Source: Sulfurovum sp. (GTDB taxonomy: Bacteria; Campylobacterota; Campylobacteria; Campylobacterales; Sulfurovaceae). From it: DNA of 64,000 nucleotides. The stretch spans positions 1 to 64,000 of the forward strand of contig JALXCZ010000001.1 of assembly GCA_026990595.1 (NCBI GenBank), in the 5' to 3' direction. This document shows positions 44,824 through 53,464 of the stretch, in pieces (the first letter of the stretch is position 1; every line of letters starts with the position of its first letter). The translations under genes were made by a program, and so were the position numbers. The notes under the pieces were generated by a model that saw nothing but the letters and a program-made list of their open reading frames with translations, ran no database searches and was not told the DNA's origin.

Positions 44824-45483
44824 ATGAAACAGAATGCACCGCTAAAACACTTCACACAAACCGCACTTCAGGGACTCTTCGGGCTTCTTCCGGTAGTGAT
44901 CATCGTTGTACTGATACTCTGGCTTTACGGGAAAATAGACCTTTTGGTAAACTGGGCATTCAGGCTCGTAGGATTCGCACCGCAGAAGCATGAGTTTCTA
45001 TGGTTCCTTCTGGTTATTATTGTTTTTATATTCCTGCTTTACATTATTGGTCACCTGATGAAAACCAGACTTGCAGGATTTTTGGAATCCCTGCTTGAGA
45101 AGATACCCGGCTACTCCACCATTAAGGACATTATAGGTATCTTCAACTCATCCAAAGAGGGGGAAAACCAGGTACTTGTCGTTGCCATACGGGGCTTTGC
45201 CGCGGAAGGGTACAATATAGGACTTATGTACTCACAAAAGGAGAGCATCATCAAAGACCACTACACGGTCACACTCTCCATGTCCCCTATACCCAACGGC
45301 GGATATATGTTTGAGGTACATAAGGACAACATCTATGTCATAGACACAGCCACTTTTGATGATAACCTCCAATACCTGCTCTCTATGGGTGTAAAGAGTT
45401 TTGCCCAGATCGTACAGATGGAGCCTAAACCTTTGGAAGAATTGGTACTGTTAACCCAGTGGTTAACCAAACACCAAAAATAG
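44824..45483 (+). CDS. DUF502 membrane protein
   Basis: 219 residues. Two membrane segments near the start (LFGLLPVVIIVVLILWLYGK and LWFLLVIIVFIFLLYIIGHLM) and the family stretch TRLAGFLESLLEKIPGYSTIKDIIG, then GFAAEGYNIGLMYS and SMSPIPNGGYMFEV, match DUF502 (COG2928). The function is unknown. It is followed by a helical protein gene 71 nt later. Confidence 0.88.
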   Translation: MKQNAPLKHFTQTALQGLFGLLPVVIIVVLILWLYGKIDLLVNWAFRLVGFAPQKHEFLWFLLVIIVFIFLLYIIGHLMKTRLAGFLESLLEKIPGYSTIKDIIGIFNSSKEGENQVLVVAIRGFAAEGYNIGLMYSQKESIIKDHYTVTLSMSPIPNGGYMFEVHKDNIYVIDTATFDDNLQYLLSMGVKSFAQIVQMEPKPLEELVLLTQWLTKHQK

Positions 45484-45495
45484 GCAATCAAAAAG

Positions 45496-45504
45496 TGCTA
45501 TAAT
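45496..45504 (+). promoter_or_regulatory. Extended -10 element upstream of coiled-coil gene
   Basis: TGCTATAAT 50 nt before the ATG at 45555. Sequence match only. Confidence 0.45.
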
Positions 45505-45554
45505 AAAATAAAGGGTATCTCCAATAACTCTAAAGATAATACAAAGGAGCACTT

Positions 45555-46031
45555 ATGAAAAAAGAATTAAAAGAGATCATTGAAGAGTCTAAGAAGTCAC
45601 TTGAAAAAGCTGAAGAAAAAATAGAAGGACTGAGTGAAGATCTTACAGACGATGCCAAAGCCTTCTGGGGTGATCTGAAAGAGCGTTTTACGCAAGTTAA
45701 CGAAAAACTTAAAGATGCCTATCATGAGTTTGATGATGAATCCGAACTCCAAGCCAATCTCAGTATGATGGAAGCACGTGAGAAATTGGAAAAAGTCAAA
45801 CATACAGCAGAGAACTTCGCACTGAAAGCCTCTAACAAGACCAAAGACACTCTTGACATTGCAGCACTTAAAGCACATTTAGCAAAAATGGAAACTGAAG
45901 ACAAGTGGGAAGAGACAAAAAAAGAGCTCTCTCACAAGTATGCCCAGTCTAAAGTGGATGTAGAAAGACTGGCCAAAAAAGCCGGTCAGGAGATTAATGA
46001 TATTTTCCTCAAACTGACAGAGATCGTATAA
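45555..46031 (+). CDS. Helical (coiled-coil) protein, function unknown
   Basis: 158 residues, Lys/Glu-rich and helical through its length (KELKEIIEESKKSLEKAEEKI..., LAKMETEDKWEETKKELSHKY), of the amphipathic type seen in apolipoprotein-like or stress-related bacterial proteins. No signal peptide or membrane segment. AAAGGAGC precedes the ATG. It overlaps the following lipoprotein gene by 1 nt, so the pair is probably cotranscribed. Confidence 0.75.
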   Translation: MKKELKEIIEESKKSLEKAEEKIEGLSEDLTDDAKAFWGDLKERFTQVNEKLKDAYHEFDDESELQANLSMMEAREKLEKVKHTAENFALKASNKTKDTLDIAALKAHLAKMETEDKWEETKKELSHKYAQSKVDVERLAKKAGQEINDIFLKLTEIV

Positions 46032-46636
46032 TGTATTACCTGTCTAAATGGCTTTTTATCAGTTTGATCCTGTTTGCGTTTAGCGGTTGTGCTACATCGA
46101 ACCTGAGTTACAATAACCGTTATGTAACATTGCAAACAGACAAAAAATTTGTACAACTTGACGGTAGACTCATCAGAGTACACAGTGAGGGTTTTGGCAG
46201 CCTCTACCTTACACAGAAAGTACTGCGTTTGGCAGAGGGGAACATTGTTGTTTATGAAGATGCACAGACCGATTCACTCTATGAGTTTGAACCAGGTATT
46301 ACAAGAAGTATAAAGGTTATCTTTGATTCCAGACGTACTGCTATTATTTATGCCAAAAACCATCTTTTTGCTTATCAACTTCTGTTACAAAATGGCAGAG
46401 TACTTAATGTCATCGCCCAACAGGATTACTCACAGCGTCTTAGAATACTTTATGGCATGAGCTCTGCACAACTTGATAAAATACTCAAAGCTTTAGATCC
46501 GAATGCACGTCATGCCTACTATAGAAATGTGATCACCCTGCATAAAGCAGACAGTGCCATATTGAGTAAGTGGAATGTACAGAAAGTACATTTTTATCCT
46601 CTTGTCTCACCGCTTCCAAAGTTGGGAGCGATATAG
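46031..46636 (+). CDS. Lipoprotein, function unknown
   Basis: 201 residues with a lipoprotein signal (LFISLILFAFSGC), the acylated Cys in FSGC. The mature part has KFVQLDGRLIRVHSEGFGSLY... and is mainly β; no family recognised. It overlaps the coiled-coil gene by 1 nt. A hairpin terminator candidate covers its stop. Confidence 0.75.
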   Translation: MYYLSKWLFISLILFAFSGCATSNLSYNNRYVTLQTDKKFVQLDGRLIRVHSEGFGSLYLTQKVLRLAEGNIVVYEDAQTDSLYEFEPGITRSIKVIFDSRRTAIIYAKNHLFAYQLLLQNGRVLNVIAQQDYSQRLRILYGMSSAQLDKILKALDPNARHAYYRNVITLHKADSAILSKWNVQKVHFYPLVSPLPKLGAI

Positions 46637-46662
46637 TACTTCTTTGAGAAGTGCTATTTAAC
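46635..46662 (+). terminator. Possible intrinsic terminator after lipoprotein gene
   Basis: AGTACTTC tttga GAAGTGCT stem (one G-T pair) followed by ATTTAA; the U-run is short, so strength is doubtful. Confidence 0.4.
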
Positions 46663-46685
46663 TATAATTACTATAAAATCCTCTT

Positions 46686-47186
46686 ATGCAAAAAAACCTG
46701 CCTTATCTAGCCATCGCCATTGTTCTGCTTTATGCACTCTACAATGCCAAATTCCACAGTGTACAAAAAATCCTACCAAAAATAAATATCAATTATAGCA
46801 AGCACATCAAAGAGCATGGACATGTAAGCCATACGCAAGAGGAACTTGCGAGAATACAGACTCCCCAATATCTCAAAAACTATATTATCGGTGTTATTAA
46901 TCATGGTTCCAACCAGTTTAATTTTCCAGGAGGAGAGATGGAAGGTGGGTTTGCCTCTGCCAAAGATGCCCCAAAGATCGCCTGTTATGTGATGACATTC
47001 TCAGGGAAAAAGTGTAAGAAGTCCTATCCAAATGATGCAGCCATGTTCTACTCCAGTATCTGTGCCGGATGCCACGGTGATGACGGTAAAGGGTTGAACG
47101 GATCTTACCCTGACCTGACACAGAAAAAACTTCTGGGTATTCAAAAAAGAGAAAACTTTTTAAAAAGTATCTTGAAAACTCCCTGA
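46686..47186 (+). CDS. Membrane-anchored c-type cytochrome
   Basis: 166 residues. An N-terminal membrane segment (LAIAIVLLYALYNA) leads to a periplasmic region with one heme-binding motif, CAGCHGDDGKG, and SYPDLTQKK after it. No clear downstream Met ligand is seen in the short tail, so the second heme ligand may differ or be missing. Such proteins move electrons in the periplasm, in keeping with a respiratory organism. Confidence 0.85.
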   Translation: MQKNLPYLAIAIVLLYALYNAKFHSVQKILPKININYSKHIKEHGHVSHTQEELARIQTPQYLKNYIIGVINHGSNQFNFPGGEMEGGFASAKDAPKIACYVMTFSGKKCKKSYPNDAAMFYSSICAGCHGDDGKGLNGSYPDLTQKKLLGIQKRENFLKSILKTP

Positions 47187-47279
47187 AGTAACATTCAACT
47201 CACACTATTGTTTTATACTATTCTTGTGATGATTCACAAAAGAATGCTCTTGAGCGTTCCATAAAACAAGGAGATAACG

Positions 47280-47876
47280 ATGAAAATAATAAAAACTTCA
47301 GCCGCTGCATTGCTGCTTATGTCTACACTCGCTGTAGCAGGTGGTGACATTGCACCGGTCGAGCCGGAAATTACAACACCTGAGGTAGCAGTGACAACCC
47401 CTGCATTAACAGGATTTTATGCAGGTTTAGGATACACCTATATGAAAATGGACAATGCAGGTGCCGCAGGTGATGTCAATGGAAACGGCATTACACTGCT
47501 TGGCGGATACAACTTCCATAAATATCTTGCTGTTGAAGGAAGATATTCAACAACGTTGGGTGATTTGAGTGTAGATAACGGTGCAGATGCCGGGGATCTT
47601 TCAAATATAGCACTCTACTTAAAACCCCAGTACACTATAAACAGATTTAAGCTTTACGGACTTCTCGGATACGGTCAGGTAACCTATGACAACGGTACAA
47701 CCGACTATTCGGAAAACGGTTTCCAATATGGTGCAGGTGTAGGTATTATGGCTACAGACAACATTGATGTCTATGTGGATTACACCAGACTGTATGACGA
47801 TGACGGTTTTGACGGTTTAGCAAATAAAAACATAACTGTTGATGCAGTCAATGTGGGCGTGAACTACAACTTTTAA
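47280..47876 (+). CDS. Outer-membrane β-barrel protein (OmpA/porin-like)
   Basis: 198 residues with a signal peptide (SAAALLLMSTLAVAGG) and alternating hydrophobic strands (FYAGLGYTYMKMD, GYNFHKYLAVEGRYSTTLG, LYGLLGYGQVTYD, YGAGVGIMATDNIDVYVDYTR), ending in an aromatic residue (VGVNYNF), as outer-membrane β-barrels do. It is of the eight-strand OmpA-barrel type (opacity-family-like). AAGGAGATAACG precedes the ATG. Confidence 0.88.
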   Translation: MKIIKTSAAALLLMSTLAVAGGDIAPVEPEITTPEVAVTTPALTGFYAGLGYTYMKMDNAGAAGDVNGNGITLLGGYNFHKYLAVEGRYSTTLGDLSVDNGADAGDLSNIALYLKPQYTINRFKLYGLLGYGQVTYDNGTTDYSENGFQYGAGVGIMATDNIDVYVDYTRLYDDDGFDGLANKNITVDAVNVGVNYNF

Positions 47877-48283
47877 GGTCTTCCTCCTCCTTTCTTTACT
47901 GATATTCCCATTCTGGCATGAATGGGAATATCATGCTATAATCCCTAAAATTCATCACTGGGTAACTATGCATAAGCCACTACTTTTCTTTTTTACATAC
48001 CGTCTTGTGGGACATTTTGCTATACAGAACAAGATCATGTTCACTAATGAAAAAGCACTGATAAGCACAGGAAATGAAAATACTATCTTCTTCTGGATGT
48101 TAAAAAATAATTAATTTTTTTATCAAATAAGCTTAACTCGAAAAAAAGAAGGTACAATTGTCTTGATGAAAGATGAGGTTCGAGTTCATCTCTCGTGTGT
48201 TATGTGTGTGTGTAAAACTCTGCAAGACCCCGAAAGACTCTCTTCTTAAATTTTCACAAATTTAAATTACCAAAGGTATAACA
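47877..48283. other. Intergenic region: hairpin, weak small ORF and csp leader
   Basis: 407 bp between the outer-membrane protein and the cold-shock gene. It holds a perfect hairpin (47901-47932), an extended -10 box (TGCTATAAT, 47934-47942), a 48-codon ORF at 47968-48114 (MHKPLLFFFTYRLVGHFA...) without a convincing ribosome site, and then ~170 bp of leader before csp with a repeated GTGTGTT tract. Confidence 0.5.
47901..47932. repeat. Perfect 13-bp hairpin after the outer-membrane protein gene
   Basis: GATATTCCCATTC, 6-nt loop, GAATGGGAATATC. No poly-T follows, so it is not a standard terminator; the ATTCCCA...TGGGAAT core resembles the hairpin elements at 40.7 and 43.9 kb. Confidence 0.55.
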
Positions 48284-48502
48284 ATGGCAGAATTAGTAAA
48301 TGGAACAGTAAAATGGTTCAACGATGAAAAAGGTTACGGATTTATCCAACAGAACGATGGTGGAAGCGATGTATTCGTACATTTCCGTCAAGTAAACAAT
48401 GACAATGGTGGTCGTGTAACACTTGCAGAAGGTCAAGCTGTAACATTCGAGATCGGTGAAGGTCAAAAAGGTCCTCAAGCTGAAAACGTGACTCCACTTT
48501 AG
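48284..48502 (+). CDS. cspA: Cold-shock-family RNA-binding protein
   Basis: 72 residues. The RNP motifs [14 protein letters not shown] and DVFVHFRQV are those of CspA-type single-strand nucleic acid binding proteins. Members act as RNA chaperones. A long upstream leader (at least 150 bp without genes) is compatible with cold-regulated folding, as known for cspA in E. coli, but not shown here. A 9-bp hairpin follows the stop. Confidence 0.93.
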   Translation: MAELVNGTVKWFNDEKGYGFIQQNDGGSDVFVHFRQVNNDNGGRVTLAEGQAVTFEIGEGQKGPQAENVTPL

Positions 48503-48512
48503 TAGTGAGTCT

Positions 48513-48535
48513 TTTGCAGGCATCCCGCCTGCAAA
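48513..48535. terminator. Hairpin after csp
   Basis: TTTGCAGGC atccc GCCTGCAAA, a perfect 9-bp stem 11 nt after the csp stop and 15 nt before the end of the DUF4139 gene. No U-run, so it may be a factor-assisted or bidirectional stop between convergent genes. Confidence 0.55.
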
Positions 48536-48549
48536 CCATATTTCCCCTC

Positions 48550-49983
48550 TTAATAATTTATTTTCAACTCTTTATCATAACTTATCTCAAACAAGACTTC
48601 TATTTTTTTAGTCTCATTCGCACCTAATATTATTTTCATCTCTATCTTTCCATTTTTTAACATCTTGTAGTCTATTTTTTTATCAGAATTTATACTTAAA
48701 AGTTTTACTTTTATCTCATCTGTAGTTGAAGCCGGTATACGATCGACCAGTGTCAGAGTTTTAGATCTGTCAGACTTATTGGTAAGAGTAAGTACAAAAC
48801 CATCTTTTTTACGGGCTGTTCCTCCAAATATCCCTGTTTCACGTTCTTTTTGTACGATCGGTTTACGCAGGATCTTTATATCTTCTTCCACTGTGGTATA
48901 GAGATAATATTTCCCATGATAATACTCCCCTGTCGCATTCTCATTGATCACTTTCTCACCCTCTTTTATTTTCCATTTGTTGGAATCTATCTGAAATTTC
49001 GGTTTGAAAGAGCAGACATGGAAGGCTTTGCTGTTTGCATAGGGATAGGCACGAACTTCACACTCTAAAGGTACTTTCCATTGAAGTACCTGCACATCCA
49101 AAGGTACACCCGTAGAAGGCAGTGTAAGATTCTTTATCTTATACTCTCTTGCATCTTCATAGGAAGCTACAGGTGCAGTGGGCTGCTGACTTCCTGCTAC
49201 ACTCTCCTCAGCCATCATTGCCATATCAAGCATGACTTCTTTGCCATTCATCATTTTTTTTGATTTATATACTCTTTTTGGCACAGGAACATACTTGCTT
49301 ACGATCCATGGATTAAAATGTAGAGGATTGACATATTGATGTGCCGAACGATAATAGAACATTGCTCTGTCTGTTTCTATGTCGATCCCGCTTCTATTAA
49401 CAATACTAAGATTTTGTATTACCGTAATCTCTTTCTCTTCTATATCTGCTTCATAATTGGTGGAGAAAAAGATATATCCTCTGGGAATAGTAAGTTCCAA
49501 TGCTTTTTTACATGTTTTGACAGTCTGTAGTGCCTGCCTGGTAGGTGCCTGTTTTTGAAAATCCCTCTGCTTTATCATGACCTCTTTATTGAGCATAGCT
49601 TCTTTTTGAGAAAGTTTTGCCTGCTCTTCTCCCACCTGCTTTGCTGTTTCTATAAAATTAGCGGCATCAAAAGAGGTAGGTTTGGGGAGTGAAATGAGTT
49701 GATTTAATACTTTTATATTTGATTGCACCACCCTAAGTTCCTGCTCTGAATTTTTTACTGTACTTAAAAGCTTACAAAGTCTCTTGCCTTCAGGACAGCT
49801 AGAGAGGGTAGAAAGTGGCACTGCATTTCCTTCACATTTTGCTTTTATCCCTTGGGCAAAGCCGATATAATTTTCTTTAGGCATAGTGGTGTAAATGGTT
49901 TGATCCTGATAAACAGCAAGAGAAGAAGCAAAACTTGCACTTCCTCCCAAAAGTAATAATAGTAGTGATCTTGAAAGTATCAT
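48550..49983 (-). CDS. DUF4139 domain protein (exported)
   Basis: 477 residues with a signal peptide (LLLLLLGGSASFASS). The N-terminal ~170 residues include a coiled coil (VVQSNIKVLNQLISL, EEQAKLSQKEAMLNKEV), and the rest is β-rich, with RGYIFFSTNYEADI, TDRAMFYYRSAH, LPSTGVPLDVQVLQWKVPLECEVRAYPY and TLVDRIPASTTDEIKVKLL. This layout is that of DUF4140/DUF4139 ('mucoidy inhibitor A'-type) proteins. The function is unknown. It lies upstream of a cytochrome gene on the same strand. Confidence 0.8.
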   Translation of the reverse strand: MILSRSLLLLLLGGSASFASSLAVYQDQTIYTTMPKENYIGFAQGIKAKCEGNAVPLSTLSSCPEGKRLCKLLSTVKNSEQELRVVQSNIKVLNQLISLPKPTSFDAANFIETAKQVGEEQAKLSQKEAMLNKEVMIKQRDFQKQAPTRQALQTVKTCKKALELTIPRGYIFFSTNYEADIEEKEITVIQNLSIVNRSGIDIETDRAMFYYRSAHQYVNPLHFNPWIVSKYVPVPKRVYKSKKMMNGKEVMLDMAMMAEESVAGSQQPTAPVASYEDAREYKIKNLTLPSTGVPLDVQVLQWKVPLECEVRAYPYANSKAFHVCSFKPKFQIDSNKWKIKEGEKVINENATGEYYHGKYYLYTTVEEDIKILRKPIVQKERETGIFGGTARKKDGFVLTLTNKSDRSKTLTLVDRIPASTTDEIKVKLLSINSDKKIDYKMLKNGKIEMKIILGANETKKIEVLFEISYDKELKINY

Positions 49984-50044
49984 AAGTTGTCCTTTATTCC
50001 AAACTAGGACAATTATAACAAATTAATCGTGTAGGATTTGTTTT

Positions 50045-50425
50045 TTATTCTGTAGTGTTTGTTTCTTTCGATTGCGAGAGATAGACTCTGTTTTTTTCCT
50101 GTAGATAATCATAGATCGCTTTGACCTCTTCCTCTGTAAGGTAGTAGCGAGGCATGATCTTATGGTAGCTATTAACTGCATGGATCATTGCCTGCAGAGA
50201 CTCTTTACGAATATCTGAACCTTTGATCGCCTGTTTTCCGTGAATATCACGAAATTCAACAATGGTCGTACCCTCACCACTATCTCCGTGACATTGTAAA
50301 CAGCTCACACCCCGAGGATTCTGGTACAGCATTTCACCATATTCATAATGTGAAATAAAATCTTCATCTGCATAAATAAATATTGGACTAAGAAGTGAGC
50401 ATAATAGTAATATCTGTTTTATCAC
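50045..50425 (-). CDS. Periplasmic monoheme cytochrome c
   Basis: 126 residues with a signal peptide (QILLLCSLLSPIFIYA). One heme motif, CLQCHGDSGEG, near residue 40, and a likely Met ligand in KIMPRYYLTEEE. Class I-type small cytochrome; an electron carrier in the periplasm. Confidence 0.88.
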   Translation of the reverse strand: MIKQILLLCSLLSPIFIYADEDFISHYEYGEMLYQNPRGVSCLQCHGDSGEGTTIVEFRDIHGKQAIKGSDIRKESLQAMIHAVNSYHKIMPRYYLTEEEVKAIYDYLQEKNRVYLSQSKETNTTE

Positions 50426-50489
50426 GATTCTATTTACCTTGCCTAAACTATTTTCGATATAATACCCTTAAAAATTTAAAGAGAGTATT

Positions 50490-51335
50490 ATGCAACTCAT
50501 AGATGGTAAAACCTTAGCCCAAAAAGTACATACATCTGTAGCCAATGAAGTAGAACAGTTAAAACAGGAAAAGAATATTGTTCCAGGACTGGCAGTCATC
50601 CTTGTGGGGGATGATCCGGCAAGCCATGCCTACGTCAAAATGAAAGCAAAAGCCTGTGAAAAAGTAGGATTTTACTCTATCTCTCACAATATGCCTGACA
50701 CGATCTCTCAGGAAGAGATCATTGCAACCATTGAAATGATGAATGCCAATCCTCGTATAGACGGTATTTTGGTGCAGCTCCCTTTACCAAAACATGTCGA
50801 TACAGACAAAATACTTGAAGTGATAGATCCTAAAAAAGATGTGGATGGCTTTCACGCTTATAATGTAGGTCGTCTGGTCACGGGACTTGACAGCTTCGTT
50901 GCATGTACCCCGCTTGGTGTCATGAAAATGTTCGAAGAATATAACATTGATCTTGAGGGAAAAGATGTTTGCGTAGTAGGTGCCAGTAACATCGTAGGCA
51001 AGCCGATGGCTGCTTTACTGCTCAATGCCAATGCCACGGTAACTGTGACGCATATTTTCACCAAAGACCTTAAAGCCCATACAAGCAAAGCCGACATTGT
51101 AGTGGTAGGTGTGGGTGTCCCAGGACTCATTAAAGAAGATATGATCAAGGACGGAGCAATCGTCATTGATATAGGTATCAACCGTATAGAAAATGGTTCT
51201 TTGGTAGGTGATGTAGACTTTAAACATGTATCACCAAAATGTTCTTACATCACACCGGTACCGGGTGGTGTAGGACCCATGACCATTGCAATGCTTTTAA
51301 GCAACACCCTTAAAGCTGCAAAGACAAGAGCATAA
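50490..51335 (+). CDS. folD: Methylenetetrahydrofolate dehydrogenase/cyclohydrolase
   Basis: 281 residues. Bifunctional FolD interconverts methylene- and formyl-tetrahydrofolate for purines and methionyl-tRNA. Motifs: VGDDPASHAYVKMKAKACEKVG (with catalytic Lys), QLPLPKHVDTDKI, KDVDGFH, VVGASNIVGKPMAALLLN and TPVPGGVGPMTIAMLLSNT. It starts a run with lepB (1-nt gap), the M50 protease gene and rpiB, the same order I recall from H. pylori. Confidence 0.97.
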   Translation: MQLIDGKTLAQKVHTSVANEVEQLKQEKNIVPGLAVILVGDDPASHAYVKMKAKACEKVGFYSISHNMPDTISQEEIIATIEMMNANPRIDGILVQLPLPKHVDTDKILEVIDPKKDVDGFHAYNVGRLVTGLDSFVACTPLGVMKMFEEYNIDLEGKDVCVVGASNIVGKPMAALLLNANATVTVTHIFTKDLKAHTSKADIVVVGVGVPGLIKEDMIKDGAIVIDIGINRIENGSLVGDVDFKHVSPKCSYITPVPGGVGPMTIAMLLSNTLKAAKTRA

Positions 51336-51336
51336 T

Positions 51337-52314
51337 ATGAAAAAAATAGCAAACCACCTCTACAGATTTTCCAGTTCATGGACAGGAACGGTCATCATCG
51401 TACTTTTTCTCATATTCTTTGTCGCACAGTCTTTTGTCATTCCAAGTGGATCAATGAAAAGAACAGAGCTCATTGGTGATTTCCTTTTCGCCAAAAAATT
51501 CTCATACGGTATCCCCATCCCTCATTTACCTTGGCTTGAGTTACCTCTTCTGCCTGACTTTAACGGTAACGGTCATCTCATAGAAGGTCCAAGACCGCAA
51601 AGAGAAGACATTGTCATTTTCCGTTACCCTAAAAATCCAAAAGTGCACTATGTCAAACGTTGTGTTGCTGTGGGTGGAGATGAACTACTCTACGCTGACA
51701 AAAAACTGCTGATCCATTTTCATGATCTTACTGACGAAAAGAGCATCAAGTCCAAATACTCTCATGCAAAGATCGTTACACTAAGAGATAAACTCTGGGT
51801 TGAAAACCCTTATATGAATAAATATCCGGGTATTCAGTATGTTCCTGAAGGACACAACATTTTCGAAGTACTCTTACAATATTATATTTATAATAAAAAA
51901 ATAGATGTCATACCTATTATGGTTGACGGACTGGATGCACCTGTTTACTCTATAGACGGAAAACCAATCAATGCACTCTACGCAAAAGTGGAAAAAGACC
52001 ATTTCTACATGATGGGAGACAACCGTGACAACTCCAATGACAGCCGTTTTTGGGGTTCTGTGCCCTATTCACTCATTGTGGGTAAACCCTGGCTCATCTA
52101 CATGAGTTTAGAACACCGTTCATACGATCGTGTCTTTAAAGGCGATCAATACGGCAGTGGCAGAGACCATGCAGGACTCAAACGTGTCTGCGGCGATGTA
52201 GCCATAGACTCCAAAGCCTGTGAAAAACTCTGGGACAGACAACGCTTTACTGTACGTTGGGGACGTGTGGGAAGACGTATTAATTCTTTAGAACTTGAAA
52301 AACCGATCCAGTAA
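51337..52314 (+). CDS. lepB: Signal peptidase I
   Basis: 325 residues, longer than the usual ~250-290 because of an extra periplasmic segment (~120-195). One N-terminal membrane helix (TVIIVLFLIFFVAQSFVI) leads to the Ser nucleophile in PSGSMKRT; the general-base Lys is in HYVKRCVAVGGDE and MGDNRDNSNDSRFWG is the box E motif. It cuts signal peptides from exported proteins. It begins 1 nt after folD and overlaps the M50 gene by 1 nt. Confidence 0.95.
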   Translation: MKKIANHLYRFSSSWTGTVIIVLFLIFFVAQSFVIPSGSMKRTELIGDFLFAKKFSYGIPIPHLPWLELPLLPDFNGNGHLIEGPRPQREDIVIFRYPKNPKVHYVKRCVAVGGDELLYADKKLLIHFHDLTDEKSIKSKYSHAKIVTLRDKLWVENPYMNKYPGIQYVPEGHNIFEVLLQYYIYNKKIDVIPIMVDGLDAPVYSIDGKPINALYAKVEKDHFYMMGDNRDNSNDSRFWGSVPYSLIVGKPWLIYMSLEHRSYDRVFKGDQYGSGRDHAGLKRVCGDVAIDSKACEKLWDRQRFTVRWGRVGRRINSLELEKPIQ

Positions 52315-52958
52315 TGAATGAAATAGAGATTACAAAGATCATTACAATGGTCATTGCCCTGGCAATCTCCATTATCGGTCATGAGATCATGCACGGATGG
52401 GTTGCTTACAAATATGGTGACACCACTGCCAAAAGCCTTGGACGCCTTAAGCTAAACCCACTTGTACATATTGACCCTGTAGGTACCATTCTTGTTCCTG
52501 CCATGCTCTTTTTTTCGGGTGCACCCTTCATATTCGGCTGGGCAAAACCTGTGCCTATCAACATCAACACTGTCATTCGTAACGGTGGAACAAAGGCAGC
52601 TGTTGCCGTCTCTCTTGCAGGTATTACCTACAATTTTGCACTGGCAGCTCTCTGTGCAGCTATTTTCCCTCTGTTTGCACATCCTACATCGGCAGTGCAG
52701 GCTTTCATCGCACTTTTTTTATATCAGAGTATTGTGATCAACGTACTTCTGGGGGTATTCAACCTCTGGCCTATCCCGCCGCTTGACGGCGCAAATGCCA
52801 TACGTTACCTTGCAGAGGGGATGCATTGGCGTTCTTTTGTAGCCTTTTATGATAAAATATATCCCTATGGTATGTTACTTCTTGTTGCCGTGCTCTTTAC
52901 GCCTTTGGCAGATTACTTTTTTGAGCCTGTATCATGGATCATCAATTGGTTACTTTAA
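52314..52958 (+). CDS. Site-2 protease-family (M50) membrane metalloprotease
   Basis: 214 residues with ~5 membrane helices. The zinc motif is HEIMH (IIGHEIMHGWVAYKYGD), and the third ligand is in LWPIPPLDGANAIRYL. These are members of the small FtsH-independent YwhC/S2P branch. It cuts membrane proteins inside the membrane; the target is unknown. It corresponds by position to HP0575 in H. pylori (recalled). Confidence 0.9.
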   Translation: MNEIEITKIITMVIALAISIIGHEIMHGWVAYKYGDTTAKSLGRLKLNPLVHIDPVGTILVPAMLFFSGAPFIFGWAKPVPININTVIRNGGTKAAVAVSLAGITYNFALAALCAAIFPLFAHPTSAVQAFIALFLYQSIVINVLLGVFNLWPIPPLDGANAIRYLAEGMHWRSFVAFYDKIYPYGMLLLVAVLFTPLADYFFEPVSWIINWLL

Positions 52959-52988
52959 AAATTAAAACTTAACAAAAGGAAATAGAAA

Positions 52989-53456
52989 ATGTCAAATAAA
53001 AAAAAGTTCTACATTGCAACAGATCATGCCGGATATGCAGTCAAAGCCTATGTAAAAGATATCGTCAAAAATCTGGGACATGAGATCATTGACCTTGGTC
53101 CCGACTCTGCAGACAGGGTGGACTACCCGGATTATGCAAAAAAATGTACTGAAGCAGTCATTACCGACAAAGGTAGCTTCGGCATTCTCATTTGTGGCAC
53201 AGGAATTGGAATGAGTATTGCGGCAAACAAAGTATCTGGTATTCGTGCTGGACTCTGCCATGACCACTACACCGCAAAACTCACCCGTCAACACAACGAT
53301 GCAAATATTCTTTGCTTCGGTGAGCGTGTCGTAGGCAAAGGGGTCATAGAAGATATGATAGAAGCCTTCGCAAACACAGAATTTGAAGGCGGCAGACATG
53401 CCGGACGTGTAGCCAAAATAGAAGCAGGCTGCACCTTCGGTGCGGATTTGGGGTAG
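52989..53456 (+). CDS. rpiB: Ribose-5-phosphate isomerase B
   Basis: 155 residues. RpiB motifs: YIATDHAGYAVKAY, GPDSADRVDYPDYA, ILICGTGIGMSIAANK (with the phosphate loop and catalytic Cys), GLCHDHYTAKLTRQHNDANILCFG. It interconverts ribose 5-phosphate and ribulose 5-phosphate, used in the pentose pathway and carbon fixation. It faces the integrase gene, the stops being 8 nt apart; the next housekeeping gene, apt, is 5.8 kb away across the integron. Confidence 0.96.
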   Translation: MSNKKKFYIATDHAGYAVKAYVKDIVKNLGHEIIDLGPDSADRVDYPDYAKKCTEAVITDKGSFGILICGTGIGMSIAANKVSGIRAGLCHDHYTAKLTRQHNDANILCFGERVVGKGVIEDMIEAFANTEFEGGRHAGRVAKIEAGCTFGADLG

Positions 53457-53464
53457 ATACTTTA

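Noticed and set aside
45450-45480. TTAACCcagtGGTTAA palindrome at the end of the DUF502 gene
   Set aside because: It lies within the coding sequence and is too short to call; probably chance in a Thr/Leu/Val-coding stretch.
47968-48114. 48-codon ORF before csp
   Set aside because: Weak ribosome site and no recognisable sequence; kept only as a note in the intergenic entry.
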